A DNA stretch of 64,000 nt, taken from assembly GCA_021798875.1 (NCBI GenBank), contig JAJZBN010000008.1, positions 1 to 64,000 on the forward strand, written 5' to 3'. This DNA is from a bacterium. Lineage in GTDB: Bacteria > SZUA-79 > Acidulodesulfobacterales > Acidulodesulfobacteraceae. Positions 43,625 to 52,176 of the stretch are shown one piece after another. Within the stretch, counting starts at the first letter, position 1; each line of letters opens with the position of its first letter. The position numbers were made by a program, and so were the translations under genes. Below the pieces are notes generated by a model, which was not told the origin of the DNA, did not search any database, and was given only the letters and a program-made list of their open reading frames with translations.

Positions 43625-43653
43625 TTGACATTAGTCAATAATATTATTATGCT
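43625..43653 (+). promoter_or_regulatory. Separate pilT promoter with palindrome at -35
   Basis: TTGACA (43625-43630), a 17-bp spacer and TATGCT (43648-43653) sit about 65 bp upstream of pilT. The palindrome TTGAC-ATTA-GTCAA (43625-43638) overlaps the -35 box, so the promoter may be repressible. Confidence 0.6.
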
Positions 43654-43718
43654 ATATATTATTGGTGAAAATATTAAATATAATTAAAATATATCGACGT
43701 TTATAAAAGGAGCCGCAT

Positions 43719-44906
43719 ATGCCTTCCATAGCAGATTTATTAAAAACTACGGTGGATCAGGGTGCTTCGGATCTTCATATAGCCGCAGGAACTCCTCCTC
43801 AGATAAGATTAAGGGGATCATTGGTTCCGTTAAATTTTCCGGTTCTCAGTCCCGCTGACACGCAGGGACTTTGTTACAGCATTATTACTGATCTTCAGAA
43901 GAAGAAATTCGAAGAAACCCATGAATTGGATTTTTCTTTCAGCCAGAAAGGCGTTTCGAGATTCAGGGGCAATTTATATTATGACAGGGGCGCGGTAGCC
44001 GGCGCATTCAGGGTTATACCTCATGAAATTCCATCTATAGATAATCTCGGTCTTCCCCCAATGGTTAAAGAAATTATTAAGGCGCCGAGAGGTCTCGTTC
44101 TGGTTACCGGTCCTACCGGTTCCGGTAAAACCACTACTCTTGCGGGAATGATAGACGCTATTAATCAGACGAGGCACGAACATATTATCACTATCGAGGA
44201 TCCTATAGAGTATGTTTTTCCGCATAAAGGATGTTTAGTCAATCAGAGAGAAATAGGTCAGGATTCAAGCAGTTTTTCTGAAGCATTAAGACATATTTTA
44301 AGGGAAGATCCCGATGTCGTTCTCGTCGGCGAAATTAGAGACATGGAGACTATGGAAGCCGCACTTACAATAGCGGAAACAGGACATCTTACGTTTGGTA
44401 CGCTTCATACAAACTCTGCCGTTCAAACTATAAGCAGAGTTATAGACATATTTCCTCCGAATCAGCAGCCCGAAGTAAGATCGTCGCTTTCCCTTTCGCT
44501 TGTCGCCGTTCTTTCCCAGACTCTTATTCCGCGAATTGATACTCCGGGCAGAATTCTGGCTGCAGAATTAATGATCCCCAATGCCGCTATTAGAAATTTA
44601 ATAAGAGAAAATAAAATACATCAAATATATTCGCAACTTCAATTAGGGCAGGAAAAATACGGCATGCAGACGCTTAACCAGGCTCTTGCGTCTTTGGTTA
44701 ATAAAAAAATAATAAGCGAAGAAGATGCATATAACAGGTCGTCCGATGCAGAGGAGTTAAAACAGGCTATAAATTCAGGACTAATGTCTAAAGGCGGATT
44801 GAATACGGCACCAAACAAGCCTTCTGACTCTCCTGGCGCTTCCCTCGGAAAAACGGGCATCGATGCAGACAATCCTTTTGCGGGAATAGATTTTAGTAAT
44901 TTATAA
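43719..44906 (+). CDS. pilT: Type IV pilus retraction ATPase PilT
   Basis: The 395-residue ATPase has the short PilT layout without the zinc motif: the PAS-like N-domain (GASDLHIAAGTPPQIRLRG), Walker A GPTGSGKTT, LVGEIRDMETMEAAL, and the retraction signature AIRNLIRENK. It powers pilus retraction. The C-terminal tail is about 40 residues longer than in many PilT proteins and rich in Ser/Pro/Gly. It has its own likely promoter and an AAGGAG ribosome site, followed closely by pilC. Confidence 0.94.
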   Translation: MPSIADLLKTTVDQGASDLHIAAGTPPQIRLRGSLVPLNFPVLSPADTQGLCYSIITDLQKKKFEETHELDFSFSQKGVSRFRGNLYYDRGAVAGAFRVIPHEIPSIDNLGLPPMVKEIIKAPRGLVLVTGPTGSGKTTTLAGMIDAINQTRHEHIITIEDPIEYVFPHKGCLVNQREIGQDSSSFSEALRHILREDPDVVLVGEIRDMETMEAALTIAETGHLTFGTLHTNSAVQTISRVIDIFPPNQQPEVRSSLSLSLVAVLSQTLIPRIDTPGRILAAELMIPNAAIRNLIRENKIHQIYSQLQLGQEKYGMQTLNQALASLVNKKIISEEDAYNRSSDAEELKQAINSGLMSKGGLNTAPNKPSDSPGASLGKTGIDADNPFAGIDFSNL

Positions 44907-44923
44907 TTGGAGAAATTTTTGAA

Positions 44924-46150
44924 ATGGCGACTTATCGGTGGAAAGGAAAAAAACATTCCGGAGAGTATGTCGGCGGCGAGATTACTGCGGATAACAACGA
45001 ACAGGTTATAGAAGCTATAAGAAAAATGGATGCTTATCCTATAAGCATAAAGAAAAAAAGCGATTTTTTTACTTTAAGCCTTCAGGGAAACAAAGAGATC
45101 AGTTCTAATACAAAAATAAGCGACAATAACTTAATAGTTTTTACGAGACAATTTTCATCGCTTATAGAATCTGGAGTTCCCATACTGCAAGGCCTTTCCA
45201 TAATGATTGAACAGCAGAAAAATAAAGATCTAAAGGGTATTCTTACGAAGATAAAAGAAGGAATAGAAAGCGGCGCTTCTTTATCGGACAGTCTGAGAAA
45301 ATTTCCGAAAGTTTTTAACGATCTTTACGTTAATTTAGTCGAATCAGGCGAAAAGGGAGGAGTATTAGATAGGGTTTTCAAAAGATTATCGGTTTATTTT
45401 GAAAAAATATTAAAATTAAAAAGAAAAATAAAAGGCGCAATGATATACCCTATAGTAGTTTTAAGCGTTGCGGTAGGCGTAATCATTATATTAATGACCT
45501 TCGTCATTCCTGTATTCGCCAATCTTTTTGCAAGCGTAGGCGCTAAACTGCCGACGTTGACAAGAGACGTAATAGATTTTTCTAATTTTATGAGAGCATA
45601 TATACTGTATATTATTATTGCACTGGGCATTTTAATATTTGCTTTTAAAGCATACGGAAAGAGAGAAAACGGAAAGCGCAATATCGACAGAATGATGCTT
45701 AAAATACCAGTTATAGGCATTCTGTTAAAAAAGGTTGCTATAGCAAGATTTGCAAGAACGCTTTCGACCATGGTAGAAAGCGGCGTGCCGATACTTGCCG
45801 GATTAGAAATAGTTTCTAAAACAAGCGGCAATAAGATAATCGAAGAATCTTTAATACGGACGAAAGACGAGGTTTCTTCAGGTTCTCCTTTAAGTGTGTC
45901 TTTAAACAAGACTAACCTTTTTCCTCCGCTTGTTATACAGATGATTACGGTAGGGGAAAAAACCGGAAATCTGGATGCTATGCTTGCAAAAGTAGCGGAT
46001 TACTATGATGAGGAGGTTGATAACGCGGTTAATAATCTTACGCAGATGTTGGAGCCTGCGCTTATCGTATTTCTGGGTATTGTGGTAGGCACGCTTGTAG
46101 TAGCCATGTATTTACCGATATTCAATCTGGGAAAAGCTATTAAAGGATGA
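44924..46150 (+). CDS. pilC: Type IV pilus platform protein PilC
   Basis: The 408-residue inner-membrane protein has two GspF domains (FTRQFSSLIESGVPILQGLS; FARTLSTMVESGVPILAGLE) separated by membrane helices near 170-200 and 220-240, and a C-terminal helix. It is the base on which PilB and PilT act. It lies 17 bp after pilT and overlaps the kinase start by 4 bp. Confidence 0.94.
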   Translation: MATYRWKGKKHSGEYVGGEITADNNEQVIEAIRKMDAYPISIKKKSDFFTLSLQGNKEISSNTKISDNNLIVFTRQFSSLIESGVPILQGLSIMIEQQKNKDLKGILTKIKEGIESGASLSDSLRKFPKVFNDLYVNLVESGEKGGVLDRVFKRLSVYFEKILKLKRKIKGAMIYPIVVLSVAVGVIIILMTFVIPVFANLFASVGAKLPTLTRDVIDFSNFMRAYILYIIIALGILIFAFKAYGKRENGKRNIDRMMLKIPVIGILLKKVAIARFARTLSTMVESGVPILAGLEIVSKTSGNKIIEESLIRTKDEVSSGSPLSVSLNKTNLFPPLVIQMITVGEKTGNLDAMLAKVADYYDEEVDNAVNNLTQMLEPALIVFLGIVVGTLVVAMYLPIFNLGKAIKG

Positions 46151-47874
46151 AAAAAATTAATGAAGGAGATTTTAAAAATTTATACAACAAATTAAAATTT
46201 GCAATAACTTTTAGAATTTTAGCATTTTCTTTGATCGTCCTGTCGTACGTTATTCTAAATTATAAAGATATAATTCGTTATTCCTTCGTTATATACTTCT
46301 TCACCTTTATAGTAATATTTATAACTATTCTTTATTATATAATTTTATTTTTTCTTAAAAAAAAAGAAAATTATAAATTTTTGCTTCTTTTTGGTTTTTT
46401 CCAATTATCTTTAGATTTTGCGGTTATATCGATATTAATCATATTAAGCAGCGGTTTAAACGATAAGTTTATTTTTTTATATTATCTCCTAATTCTTATA
46501 GCCGGATTTATTTTTTTAAAATCCGGAGTTTTAATATACGGTATTGCTTCGTCATTAGCCATTGGGCTGTCGGCAGATCTTCATTATTACTTTGACATAG
46601 GCAGTCATTATTATTTTTTATATAATCCAGATAAACTTTTATTCATTACGAGTACCAACATACTCGGCGTTTTAATATTTACATGGCTTTTTTACAGATT
46701 CTCCGGCGAGCTCGGCAATTTAAGCAATAAAATAATAGAAAAAGACGAATTTATAAAAAAATCGCAAAATTTTAACAGAGAACTTTTTAACTCTTTTTCT
46801 CAAGGTATTATAGTCACAGATGAAAATTTCAATGTAGTTTTTATAAATGAAGCGGCTGTTAGAATAGTCAATTTGGATTCCGAACGAAATTTTAAAAATA
46901 AAACAGGAATATTATTTGATTTTGACGTCAAAATAACCGATATTTTTGAAAATTTTCCCCTTAATTTATTTTTAAAAAAAGAAAAAATAGACGGAATAAG
47001 GTTTGAAATTAACCATAAAAATACCGTTTTAGGTTTTGCCGTTACCGAGCCTTCTGGGGATGTGCATAAAATAGGAAATTATATTCTGCTTTTCAAGGAT
47101 ATAACATATATAAAAGAATTGGAAGCTGAATCAAGAATCAACGAAAGCCTTAAAACCGCCGGTAAATTTGCAGGCTGGCTCGCCCACGAAATAAGAAATC
47201 CTCTTTCGGCTATAAATACTTCCGCTTACGTTCTAGATTCCGGATATTCGGATATTCAAGGAGCAGACCATAAAAGATTGATAAATATAATTAAAACCGA
47301 ATCCGAAAGACTTAATAATCTTGTAACGGATTTTTTGGGATTAATAAAAGTAAAATCAACGGGAGCAGCAGCGGCAAACGGCAATTTTGAAAATTTTAAT
47401 TTATATCGTCTTATAAATGAGATAATATTAAAGTATGCAGGCGGCACGGAAGTTAGAATTCATAACTCCGTCGGTAAAGAAGAAAAGATGTATTCGGAAA
47501 AAAATAGAATTATTCAGATATTTTCCAATTTAATTCAAAATGCTGTGCAATCGGTCGAAATAAGCATATCTAATTCAATAAAAAAAAATAACAAAATAGG
47601 AATAGTTAGGATAGGAGCTAAAAAAGAACAAAAAACGGAAGAAAAAAATCTCATTTCTATAACCGTGGCCGATAACGGAGAAGGAATGGACGATTTTATC
47701 CTAAGAAATGCTTTCAAACCTCTTTTTACCACTAAAGAAAACGGTTTTGGACTCGGATTGTCTATAGTTTATTCCATAACCGAAAGCCTTGGAGGAGAGG
47801 TAAGCATAGTCAGCAGAAAATCCGTAGGGACTTTAATCATAATAAATATACCGTTAATGCCTGTTAACAATTAA
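46147..47874 (+). CDS. pilS: PilS-like sensor histidine kinase
   Basis: The 575-residue kinase has about six N-terminal transmembrane helices (residues 17-185), a PAS-like domain (about 210-325; NRELFNSFSQGIIVTDENFN), the phospho-accepting His in WLAHEIRNPLSAI and an ATP-binding domain (LIQNAVQS, DNGEGMD, GFGLGLSIVYS). Multi-helix N-termini of this kind sense pilin levels in PilS. It is translationally coupled to pilC and lies 26 bp before the response regulator. Confidence 0.88.
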   Translation: MKKINEGDFKNLYNKLKFAITFRILAFSLIVLSYVILNYKDIIRYSFVIYFFTFIVIFITILYYIILFFLKKKENYKFLLLFGFFQLSLDFAVISILIILSSGLNDKFIFLYYLLILIAGFIFLKSGVLIYGIASSLAIGLSADLHYYFDIGSHYYFLYNPDKLLFITSTNILGVLIFTWLFYRFSGELGNLSNKIIEKDEFIKKSQNFNRELFNSFSQGIIVTDENFNVVFINEAAVRIVNLDSERNFKNKTGILFDFDVKITDIFENFPLNLFLKKEKIDGIRFEINHKNTVLGFAVTEPSGDVHKIGNYILLFKDITYIKELEAESRINESLKTAGKFAGWLAHEIRNPLSAINTSAYVLDSGYSDIQGADHKRLINIIKTESERLNNLVTDFLGLIKVKSTGAAAANGNFENFNLYRLINEIILKYAGGTEVRIHNSVGKEEKMYSEKNRIIQIFSNLIQNAVQSVEISISNSIKKNNKIGIVRIGAKKEQKTEEKNLISITVADNGEGMDDFILRNAFKPLFTTKENGFGLGLSIVYSITESLGGEVSIVSRKSVGTLIIINIPLMPVNN

Positions 47875-47900
47875 TTTATTATATAAATAAATGCGTTAAA

Positions 47901-49433
47901 ATGAAAAATAAACAAAGGATATTAATAGTTGACGACGAGAAATCTATTCTAGAATCTCTTTCTATACTTCTTTCAATGGACGGCTATGAGGTCTTTACGG
48001 CGCAGAGCGCAAATACTGCTATAAAACTTCTAAAAACCCAAATTTTTAATCTGGTAATATCGGACGTAAGAATGCCAGAGATGTCGGGAATAGATTTTAT
48101 AAAGCATATAAAAACGGAATACAAAGAATCTGCTTTAAATTACGGCAAAATTCCTGTTATATTAATGACTGCGTATTCCGATGTCAAAATAGGCATAGAA
48201 GCTATAAAAATAGGCGCTTTCGATTACCTTACCAAACCTTTGGACAATGAAGAGTTCAGAATAGTAATTAAAAATGCATTGGATTATTTTTCGGTTTTAG
48301 ACGAGCTTAACGATTTAAAAAAAACAGGATTTTTAAGAGGCGGCATTATAGGTTCTTCAAAAGCCATAAATTCGGTTCTTAACGATTTAAACCGCGTCTC
48401 TAAAGGTTTTACTACTATACTTCTCACCGGAGAGTCCGGAACAGGCAAAGAACTGGCGGCAAGATTAATTTACGAGATTTATTCTAAAAATTCTTACGAT
48501 TCAAAAAAAATACCTTTCGTTCCGGTAAATATTGCGGCAATTCCGGATAATCTGGTAGAAAGCGAATTGTTCGGTTATGCCAAAGGGACTTTTACCGGGG
48601 CTGAAACCGATAAAACAGGTTTAATAAAGTATGCCGACGGAGGCATACTTTTTCTGGACGAAATAGGCGATCTGCCTATGCAGGTTCAGGTTAAACTGCT
48701 GAGAATTCTGCAGGAAAAAACATACAGGAAATTAGGCTCTAATAAAGAAGAGTCGCTGAACGTTAAGATAATAGCCGCTACAAATAAAGATTTGCCGGCT
48801 TTAATATCGGAGGGAAAATTCAGGGAAGACCTTTATTACAGGTTGAACAAAATAAATATTTTAATGCCGCCTCTTAGAGCACATAAAGAAGATTTGCCGG
48901 AATTAATTCCGTATTTTATAAAAAAATATTCTAAATCAATAACTTCTATCTCGCAGGAAGCTCTTGCGCTTCTTGCGGAATATGATTATCCGGGCAATAT
49001 ACGCGAACTGGAAAACATAATAGAAAGAGCTTGTATTTACTGCGGCGGTTCGGATACGGAGGAAGAACCGTTATTAAATAAAGATAAAGAGATTGTTTTA
49101 GATTGCCTGCCGGATTATATTTTAGAAAAAAATAAACACGAAGGAAAAGAAAATTTTTCTCTACAGTTTAACAAAAATATTACGGATACGAATATCCGCA
49201 AAACGGAAAATATTAACATAGACGATTATATGTCGGAAATAGCCGGAATTTTTGAAAATTTAAATAAGCTATACGGGAAATTGACACTGCCGGAGTTTAT
49301 AAAAGAAATAGAAAAATATATAGTTACAGATAAGATAAAAAAAGAAAATTCTAAATTAGAAGCAGCTAAAGCTTTAGGTTTGTCTTTGAGGTCGCTAAGA
49401 TATATACTTTCTAAATGCGGTAACGACAGATAA
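47901..49433 (+). CDS. pilR: PilR-like sigma-54 response regulator
   Basis: The 510-residue regulator has a receiver domain with Asp55 (ISDVRMPEM), an AAA+ domain with Walker A GESGTGKE, Walker B GILFLDEIGD and a C-terminal Fis-type helix (AAKALGLSLRSLRYILSK). The sigma-54 contact loop reads GTFTGA rather than the common GAFTGA. A linker of about 110 residues separates the AAA+ and DNA-binding parts. It probably controls sigma-54-dependent pilin promoters, which are not in this window. No ribosome site is visible. Confidence 0.88.
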   Translation: MKNKQRILIVDDEKSILESLSILLSMDGYEVFTAQSANTAIKLLKTQIFNLVISDVRMPEMSGIDFIKHIKTEYKESALNYGKIPVILMTAYSDVKIGIEAIKIGAFDYLTKPLDNEEFRIVIKNALDYFSVLDELNDLKKTGFLRGGIIGSSKAINSVLNDLNRVSKGFTTILLTGESGTGKELAARLIYEIYSKNSYDSKKIPFVPVNIAAIPDNLVESELFGYAKGTFTGAETDKTGLIKYADGGILFLDEIGDLPMQVQVKLLRILQEKTYRKLGSNKEESLNVKIIAATNKDLPALISEGKFREDLYYRLNKINILMPPLRAHKEDLPELIPYFIKKYSKSITSISQEALALLAEYDYPGNIRELENIIERACIYCGGSDTEEEPLLNKDKEIVLDCLPDYILEKNKHEGKENFSLQFNKNITDTNIRKTENINIDDYMSEIAGIFENLNKLYGKLTLPEFIKEIEKYIVTDKIKKENSKLEAAKALGLSLRSLRYILSKCGNDR

Positions 49434-49453
49434 TACGATAAAATAACGGGCAA

Positions 49454-50224
49454 ATGAATTATTTAGCGGTTATTGAATATTGCGGAACTAATTACGAAGG
49501 ATGGCAGTCTCAAACCGGAACGGAAGGTCGCCGCGGCGGTAAAACCGTTGAAAACGAGATTAATAAAGCAATAAAGATATTTACCGGAACAGAGACAAAG
49601 TTGTTGGTTTCGGGAAGAACCGATGCGGGCGTTCATGCGTTAAATCAGGTTGCCAATTTCAAACTTCCTTTTTTTTACGATATTAATAAATTTAAAATAT
49701 CTTTAAACGGTATTCTTCCTGATGATATATCTATAAAAAATATAGAAATCGTTCACGATTCTTTCCATGCTACCCGCGATGTTATGTCAAAAACGTATCT
49801 TTATAAAATTAATTCAGGTTTTAGGAGTCCTTTATTGATTAACAGGTCGTGGTTTGTCAAAGAAGAATTAAATTTAGACCTCATGAATAGTTCGGCCTCG
49901 CTTTTTTTAGGAATGAACGATTTTTTTAATTTTACGAAAAAAGAAAGGAACGATAAAAATAAAAATTACAAAAGGTTTATAACTGAAATAAAAATATACA
50001 AAGAACCATATGGGTATGATATTTTTATAGAAGGAGGCGGTTTTTTGAGAAACATGGTTAGAAGAATAGTCGGAACATTAATTTTTTGCGGATCTGGGAA
50101 AACCGATATAGATTGTTTAAAGAGAATGCTGAAAGAAAGAAATTTTATCTGTAATTCCGTATGCGCTCCGCCTTGTGGTCTTTTTTTGCATTCCGTAAAA
50201 TATAAGCATAAAATTTATTGTTGA
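49454..50224 (+). CDS. truA: tRNA pseudouridine(38-40) synthase
   Basis: The 256-residue enzyme has the catalytic-Asp motif SGRTDAGVHA (Asp57), the N-terminal strand YLAVIEYCGTNYEGWQSQ, and the C-terminal GGGFLRNMVRRIVGTL motif. It modifies U38-40 in the tRNA anticodon arm. It follows pilR by 20 bp and closes this transcription block, ahead of a strong terminator at 50302. Confidence 0.93.
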   Translation: MNYLAVIEYCGTNYEGWQSQTGTEGRRGGKTVENEINKAIKIFTGTETKLLVSGRTDAGVHALNQVANFKLPFFYDINKFKISLNGILPDDISIKNIEIVHDSFHATRDVMSKTYLYKINSGFRSPLLINRSWFVKEELNLDLMNSSASLFLGMNDFFNFTKKERNDKNKNYKRFITEIKIYKEPYGYDIFIEGGGFLRNMVRRIVGTLIFCGSGKTDIDCLKRMLKERNFICNSVCAPPCGLFLHSVKYKHKIYC

Positions 50225-50301
50225 TATTTTATTCAATTTTCATTATAATTTTAATATCTAGTTGTATATAAAAAAGATTTACTTAATTTTGTTTTTTATA
50301 T

Positions 50302-50326
50302 AAAGTGGGTTTTACCCGCTTTTTTT
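50302..50326 (+). terminator. Intrinsic terminator directly before rimP
   Basis: AAAGTGGGT (50302-50310) and ACCCGCTTT (50314-50322) pair over nine positions (one G-T) around TTT, followed by a run of seven T (50320-50326). The T run ends 5 bp before the rimP ATG, so the element can end the upstream transcript or act as a leader attenuator for rimP-nusA-infB. Confidence 0.85.
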
Positions 50327-50331
50327 GTTTT

Positions 50332-50811
50332 ATGCACGAAAATTTAATTAATGATTTAGAAAGAATTATAGAAGATATAGTGCCTTATTACGGATGTTAT
50401 TTAGTCGGAGCCGTATTCTTTCCGGCGAAGAAAAACAGCGGAGCAATTTTAAGGGTTTACGTGGATTCCGAAAAAGGAGTCGATATATCGGTTTTATCGG
50501 AAATATCTAAGGAGATTGGAATGATTTTAGACGTAAAAGACATCGTTAAATTTAAATATACCCTTGAAGTTTCTTCTCCGGGCGTTAACAGGATACTTAT
50601 AAAGTTTAACGATTATAAAAAATTTGTCGGAAAAAGAGCAAAAATAGTTTTAAAAAATAAAACTGAAGGCAGGGTTAATCTTATCGGTATAATAACCGAT
50701 GTTTTTGGTGAAGATGAAAACAAAAATGTTTCAATTTTAGACGAAATAGAAAATAAAATCGTAAAAGTAGATTTTTACGATATAAAAAAAGGAAATCTTT
50801 TAGTAGTATAG
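50332..50811 (+). CDS. rimP: Ribosome maturation factor RimP
   Basis: The 159-residue protein has the RimP N-domain (LERIIEDIVPYYGCYLVG, GAILRVYVDSEKGVDIS) and the C-terminal SH3-like domain. It helps assemble the 30S subunit. I place the start at the ATG 50332, because an upstream in-frame GTG (50305) lies within the terminator hairpin. No ribosome site is visible at the ATG. It heads the block rimP-nusA-infB-rbfA. Confidence 0.88.
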   Translation: MHENLINDLERIIEDIVPYYGCYLVGAVFFPAKKNSGAILRVYVDSEKGVDISVLSEISKEIGMILDVKDIVKFKYTLEVSSPGVNRILIKFNDYKKFVGKRAKIVLKNKTEGRVNLIGIITDVFGEDENKNVSILDEIENKIVKVDFYDIKKGNLLVV

Positions 50812-50853
50812 TATATATTATAATATTAATTAATAAAATTAAGGAGTTTTAAG

Positions 50854-52149
50854 GTGCCCCAGATTATTATAAGCGATCTAAATCCTGTAATAGACCAGGT
50901 ATCTAAAGATAAGAACATCGAAAAAAAATTAGTCGTTGAAGCTTTAGAGCAGGCTATTTTAGCAATTGCCAGGAAAAATATAGGACAGGGATACGAACTT
51001 GAATCGCGTTTAACGGATGAAACCGGAGAGATAGAGGTTTTTATGTTTAAACGTGTTGTCGAAAACGTTAAAAACCCTAAAACGGAAATATCTATGGAAG
51101 AAGCTCTGAAAGCTGATCCTGGTGCGATTATGGGTGACAGTCTTGGATTAAAAGTCGAAAAAAATATATACGGCAGAATAGAAGCGCAAGTTGCAAAACA
51201 GATTATTTTTCAAAAAATAAAGGAAATAGAACATAAAAATATTTTTAATGAATTTAATGAGCGCAGAGGAGAAATAGTAAGCGGATTAGTAAGAAAAGTA
51301 GAAAAATCTATGATAATAGTCGATCTCGGAAAAACGGAAGCCATTTTACCGAGGCAGGAGCAAATATTCAGCGAAACATACAGACCGCATGACAGGATAA
51401 GAGCCGTTTTATCTAATATCAAGATGGAAAAAGGCGGACCAAAGCTTGTTCTTTCGCGTGCCTCGGACGAATTTTTAACTAAGCTTTTTGAGACTGAAGT
51501 TCCCGAAATATATGACGGCACGGTTAAAATTGTCAGGGTTGCAAGAGCGCCGGGCTTCAGGTCTAAAATAGCGGTTGCCACCACGAATAAAGATATAGAT
51601 CCTGTAGGCGCATGCGTCGGTATGAGAGGTATAAGGATACAAAGTATAACCAATGAACTAAGAGGCGAAAAAATTGATATTATACCTTATTCCGATAATA
51701 TTGCAAAGTTTGCCGTGAGTGCGTTAAGTTCGGTAGATGTTTCCAATATCACGGTAGATGAAACTTCAAAAACTATTACCGTTATAGTTCCTGACGACCA
51801 GCTTGCTCTTGCAATAGGCAAGCAAGGGCAGAACGTAAGGCTAGCTTCAAAACTTATAGGTTATAAATTGGACATCTTAAGTCAGTCTAAAATAGGCTCT
51901 AAAGATAAGAATGCCTATAAAGAACTAATGGAAATACCTGGAATAGGAGACATTACCGCTAAACTTCTCTATCAAAACGGTTATATTTCGATTGAAAATA
52001 TTGCAGGAGCCGATGCGGATAAATTAGCTAAGGATATTACCGTCGATAATAAAAAAGCAGAGAAGATTATAAATTCTGCTAAAGAATATTTGGAAAAAAT
52101 TAAAGCGGATTTAGAACTTAAGGAAAAAATAGAACAGGATACGATATAA
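50854..52149 (+). CDS. nusA: Transcription termination/antitermination factor NusA
   Basis: The 431-residue protein has the NusA N-domain, an S1 domain (GEIVSGLVRKVEKSMIIVDL), two KH domains (DPVGACVGMRGIRIQSITNEL; LAIGKQGQNVRLASKLIG), and a C-terminal helix-hairpin-helix stretch (LMEIPGIGDITAKLL). It controls pausing, termination and antitermination. The start is GTG with a good AAGGAG site upstream. It follows rimP by 42 bp. Confidence 0.95.
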   Translation: MPQIIISDLNPVIDQVSKDKNIEKKLVVEALEQAILAIARKNIGQGYELESRLTDETGEIEVFMFKRVVENVKNPKTEISMEEALKADPGAIMGDSLGLKVEKNIYGRIEAQVAKQIIFQKIKEIEHKNIFNEFNERRGEIVSGLVRKVEKSMIIVDLGKTEAILPRQEQIFSETYRPHDRIRAVLSNIKMEKGGPKLVLSRASDEFLTKLFETEVPEIYDGTVKIVRVARAPGFRSKIAVATTNKDIDPVGACVGMRGIRIQSITNELRGEKIDIIPYSDNIAKFAVSALSSVDVSNITVDETSKTITVIVPDDQLALAIGKQGQNVRLASKLIGYKLDILSQSKIGSKDKNAYKELMEIPGIGDITAKLLYQNGYISIENIAGADADKLAKDITVDNKKAEKIINSAKEYLEKIKADLELKEKIEQDTI

Positions 52150-52176
52150 ACATCTTTATCGACAAGGACAAAAATA

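Noticed and set aside
50305-50331. Upstream GTG start for rimP
   Set aside because: It lies inside a strong terminator hairpin, lacks a ribosome site, and adds residues not typical of RimP.
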